From Clostridia bacterium (lineage in GTDB: Bacteria > Bacillota_E > SLMV01 > PUMD01), in contig SKXF01000296.1 in NCBI GenBank assembly GCA_007128555.1, positions 1-7,409 of the forward strand: a stretch of DNA of 7,409 bases. Direction: 5' to 3'. How positions within the stretch are numbered: the first letter of the stretch is position 1; the number at the start of each line of letters is the position of its first letter. The notes beneath the pieces are model-generated. The model saw only the letters and a program-made list of their open reading frames with translations, searched no databases and was not told the origin of the DNA. This document shows positions 6,512 through 7,409 of the stretch, in pieces. The translations under genes and the position numbers were made by a program.

Positions 6512-6748
6512 ATGAACACAGACTCTCCAATCGAACGGATCAAGCGCTACGTAATAGGACGCATACGGCAGAACGGCAGGCTGGTGCTCGAGGATCCCGT
6601 GGGTACCATCACCGCGGAGGCGGGTGCCGAGGTGACCCGGCGCCAGGTTGAGCAGGCCATGGCAGAGCTGCTCGAGGACGAACTCATCTCACTGAAGCCA
6701 GGTAAGGCACTGAGGCAGGTGGAAATCCGACTGACAAAGGGCCATTGA
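6512..6748 (+). CDS. Small winged-helix-like protein (78 aa), function unknown
   Basis: A 78-residue, charged, soluble protein. The start is ATG at 6512 because GAGGAGG at 6500-6506 stands 5 bases before it. The ATG at 6470, in the same frame, lacks a ribosome site and would run through the palindrome. Predicted layout: helix 1 at residues 6-21 (IERIKRYVIGRIRQ), a short strand region RLVLEDPVGTI, helix 2 near 33-40, a recognition-like helix at 43-56 (TRRQVEQAMAELLEDE), then LISLKPGK and a strand-like tail VEIRLTK. This is the usual order of a winged-helix DNA-binding domain, where a helix followed by ELxxxELI leads into the wing. No family is recognised with confidence. It stands alone downstream of the membrane pair, 153 bases away, and meets the decayed minus-strand gene end to end. 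Confidence 0.7.
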   Translation: MNTDSPIERIKRYVIGRIRQNGRLVLEDPVGTITAEAGAEVTRRQVEQAMAELLEDELISLKPGKALRQVEIRLTKGH

Positions 6749-6756
6749 CAACCACC

Positions 6757-7409
6757 GGGGTTTACGTCAGCCAAGAAGTCGTAAAGACCCAGCAGTTCCT
6801 CCCGGGTGTACGGGGCCTCGCCCGCCTCCTGGCGCACCAGGTTCACGGTGTACAGCAACGCATGGTCAACGCGAAGGATCTTCCCACCGACACTGGTCGG
6901 CACCCGGACCCCCGCGTCCCCATCCTCTGAACCCACAGGTACGTATTCTTTGCATCATGAGTTCGATACTGGCATCATCGGGGAGAGGACGGGGGCCGAA
7001 GGAGCAGTTGATGATGCTACATCCCGCCTCAACCATCTGCAGGATGTCCACGATATTGTGAGCAAAATACATTATGCCGTTGGAGGAATACCGTGCGGGA
7101 TGATCAGCAGCCACAAGAGGTACGCTGGCCGCATCGGTGCGATCCCGCATGATCACGTGCAGGGAATCCCCGAGGATCGATCCCACTCCGACACGCCTCC
7201 CACCCGGTAATCTGCTCCCACGACATTGCTGACCATCATGCCGTGATTGAGCCGGGCCTGTTCCTCCTCATTCACAATTTCGATCCACTCCGACTCCTCC
7301 CCCTGCATCGTGGTTGCTCATCCCGGCAAGACGGGGACCCGCCGGTTGATTGAACTCGGGGATGGTGGCCCAGGCCACCCAATCCAGGCCCCCCACCCGG
7401 ACGGAGGCC
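6757..7409 (-). pseudogene. Frameshifted gene of unknown family, open at the right edge
   Basis: Protein-like sequence on the minus strand can be followed for about 215 residues, but only across four frame segments. From the right edge: GGLDWVAWATIPEFNQPAG and RLAGMSNHD (7408 to about 7310); ESEWIEIVNEEEQARLNHGM and VVGADYRVGG (7308 to about 7200); VGVGSILGDSLHVIMRD, VPLVAADHPARYSSNGIMYF and VEAGCSIINCSFGPRP (about 7200 to 6950); then EYVPVGSEDGD, VPTSVGGKILRVDHALLYTV and YTREELLGLYDFLADV (about 6948 to 6757). Each segment has balanced, non-random protein composition and they join without large gaps, so a once continuous gene with at least three frameshifts is the simplest reading. The last segment's frame runs on antisense to the small gene, so the original stop was probably near 6757, where an adjacent frame has TAA. 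I do not recognise the family. Confidence 0.6.

Noticed and set aside
5758..6651. 297-residue plus-strand open frame in another phase
   Set aside because: It overlaps the CDF-like membrane gene out of phase; its Arg/Gly/His/Thr-rich composition is typical of a GC-rich shadow frame.
1..7409. CRISPR array, tRNA or rRNA genes
   Set aside because: No regularly spaced direct repeats, cloverleaf-like segment or rRNA-like conserved sequence was seen on either strand.

Overview
The window is about 7.4 kb of moderately GC-rich bacterial DNA. It holds an intact nutrient-import operon on the left, a stretch of decayed genes in the middle, an intact pair of membrane-protein genes on the right, one small possible regulator gene, and a broken gene running in from the right edge. 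Strong GGAGG-type ribosome sites, TTG and GTG starts, a cluster 5 peptide-binding protein and a Dps-like ferritin relative fit a high-GC, possibly thermophilic or anaerobic Bacillota (Clostridia-like) genome. That assignment is inferred from style, not from a marker gene.

Left (2-3254, + strand): an ABC importer of the dipeptide/oligopeptide class. A solute-binding protein, open at the left edge, is followed by a DppB/OppB-type and a DppC/OppC-type permease. A strong GC hairpin separates the binding protein from the permeases, probably protecting the binding-protein message so it is made in excess. No ATPase genes follow within the window, so the pump must borrow ATPases or have them upstream of the window.

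Middle (3255-4943): no intact gene. On the minus strand lies a Dps-like ferritin gene broken by an amber codon at codon 12, with a lost metal ligand and no recognisable C-terminal half. On the plus strand lie the remains of the C-terminal catalytic part of a DDE transposase, split over three frames with several stops. A long minus-strand open frame (4004-4744) covering it is only a shadow of this remnant. The rest is featureless or shows only weak traces.

Right (4944-6358, + strand): two adjacent genes separated by 2 bases, most likely an operon. The first is a polyprenol/diacylglycerol kinase-like membrane enzyme (dolichol/phytol kinase superfamily). The second is a six-helix membrane protein resembling the transmembrane half of cation diffusion facilitators, but lacking their usual metal-binding His/Asp residues and cytoplasmic domain. 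This pairing is the most interesting intact arrangement in the window. A GC hairpin follows it.

Far right: a 78-residue winged-helix-like protein (6512-6748, +) preceded by a perfect 12-bp palindrome, then a convergent minus-strand gene (about 6757 to the right edge) of unknown family. That gene is readable only by joining four segments that alternate between two frames, so it looks like a pseudogene.
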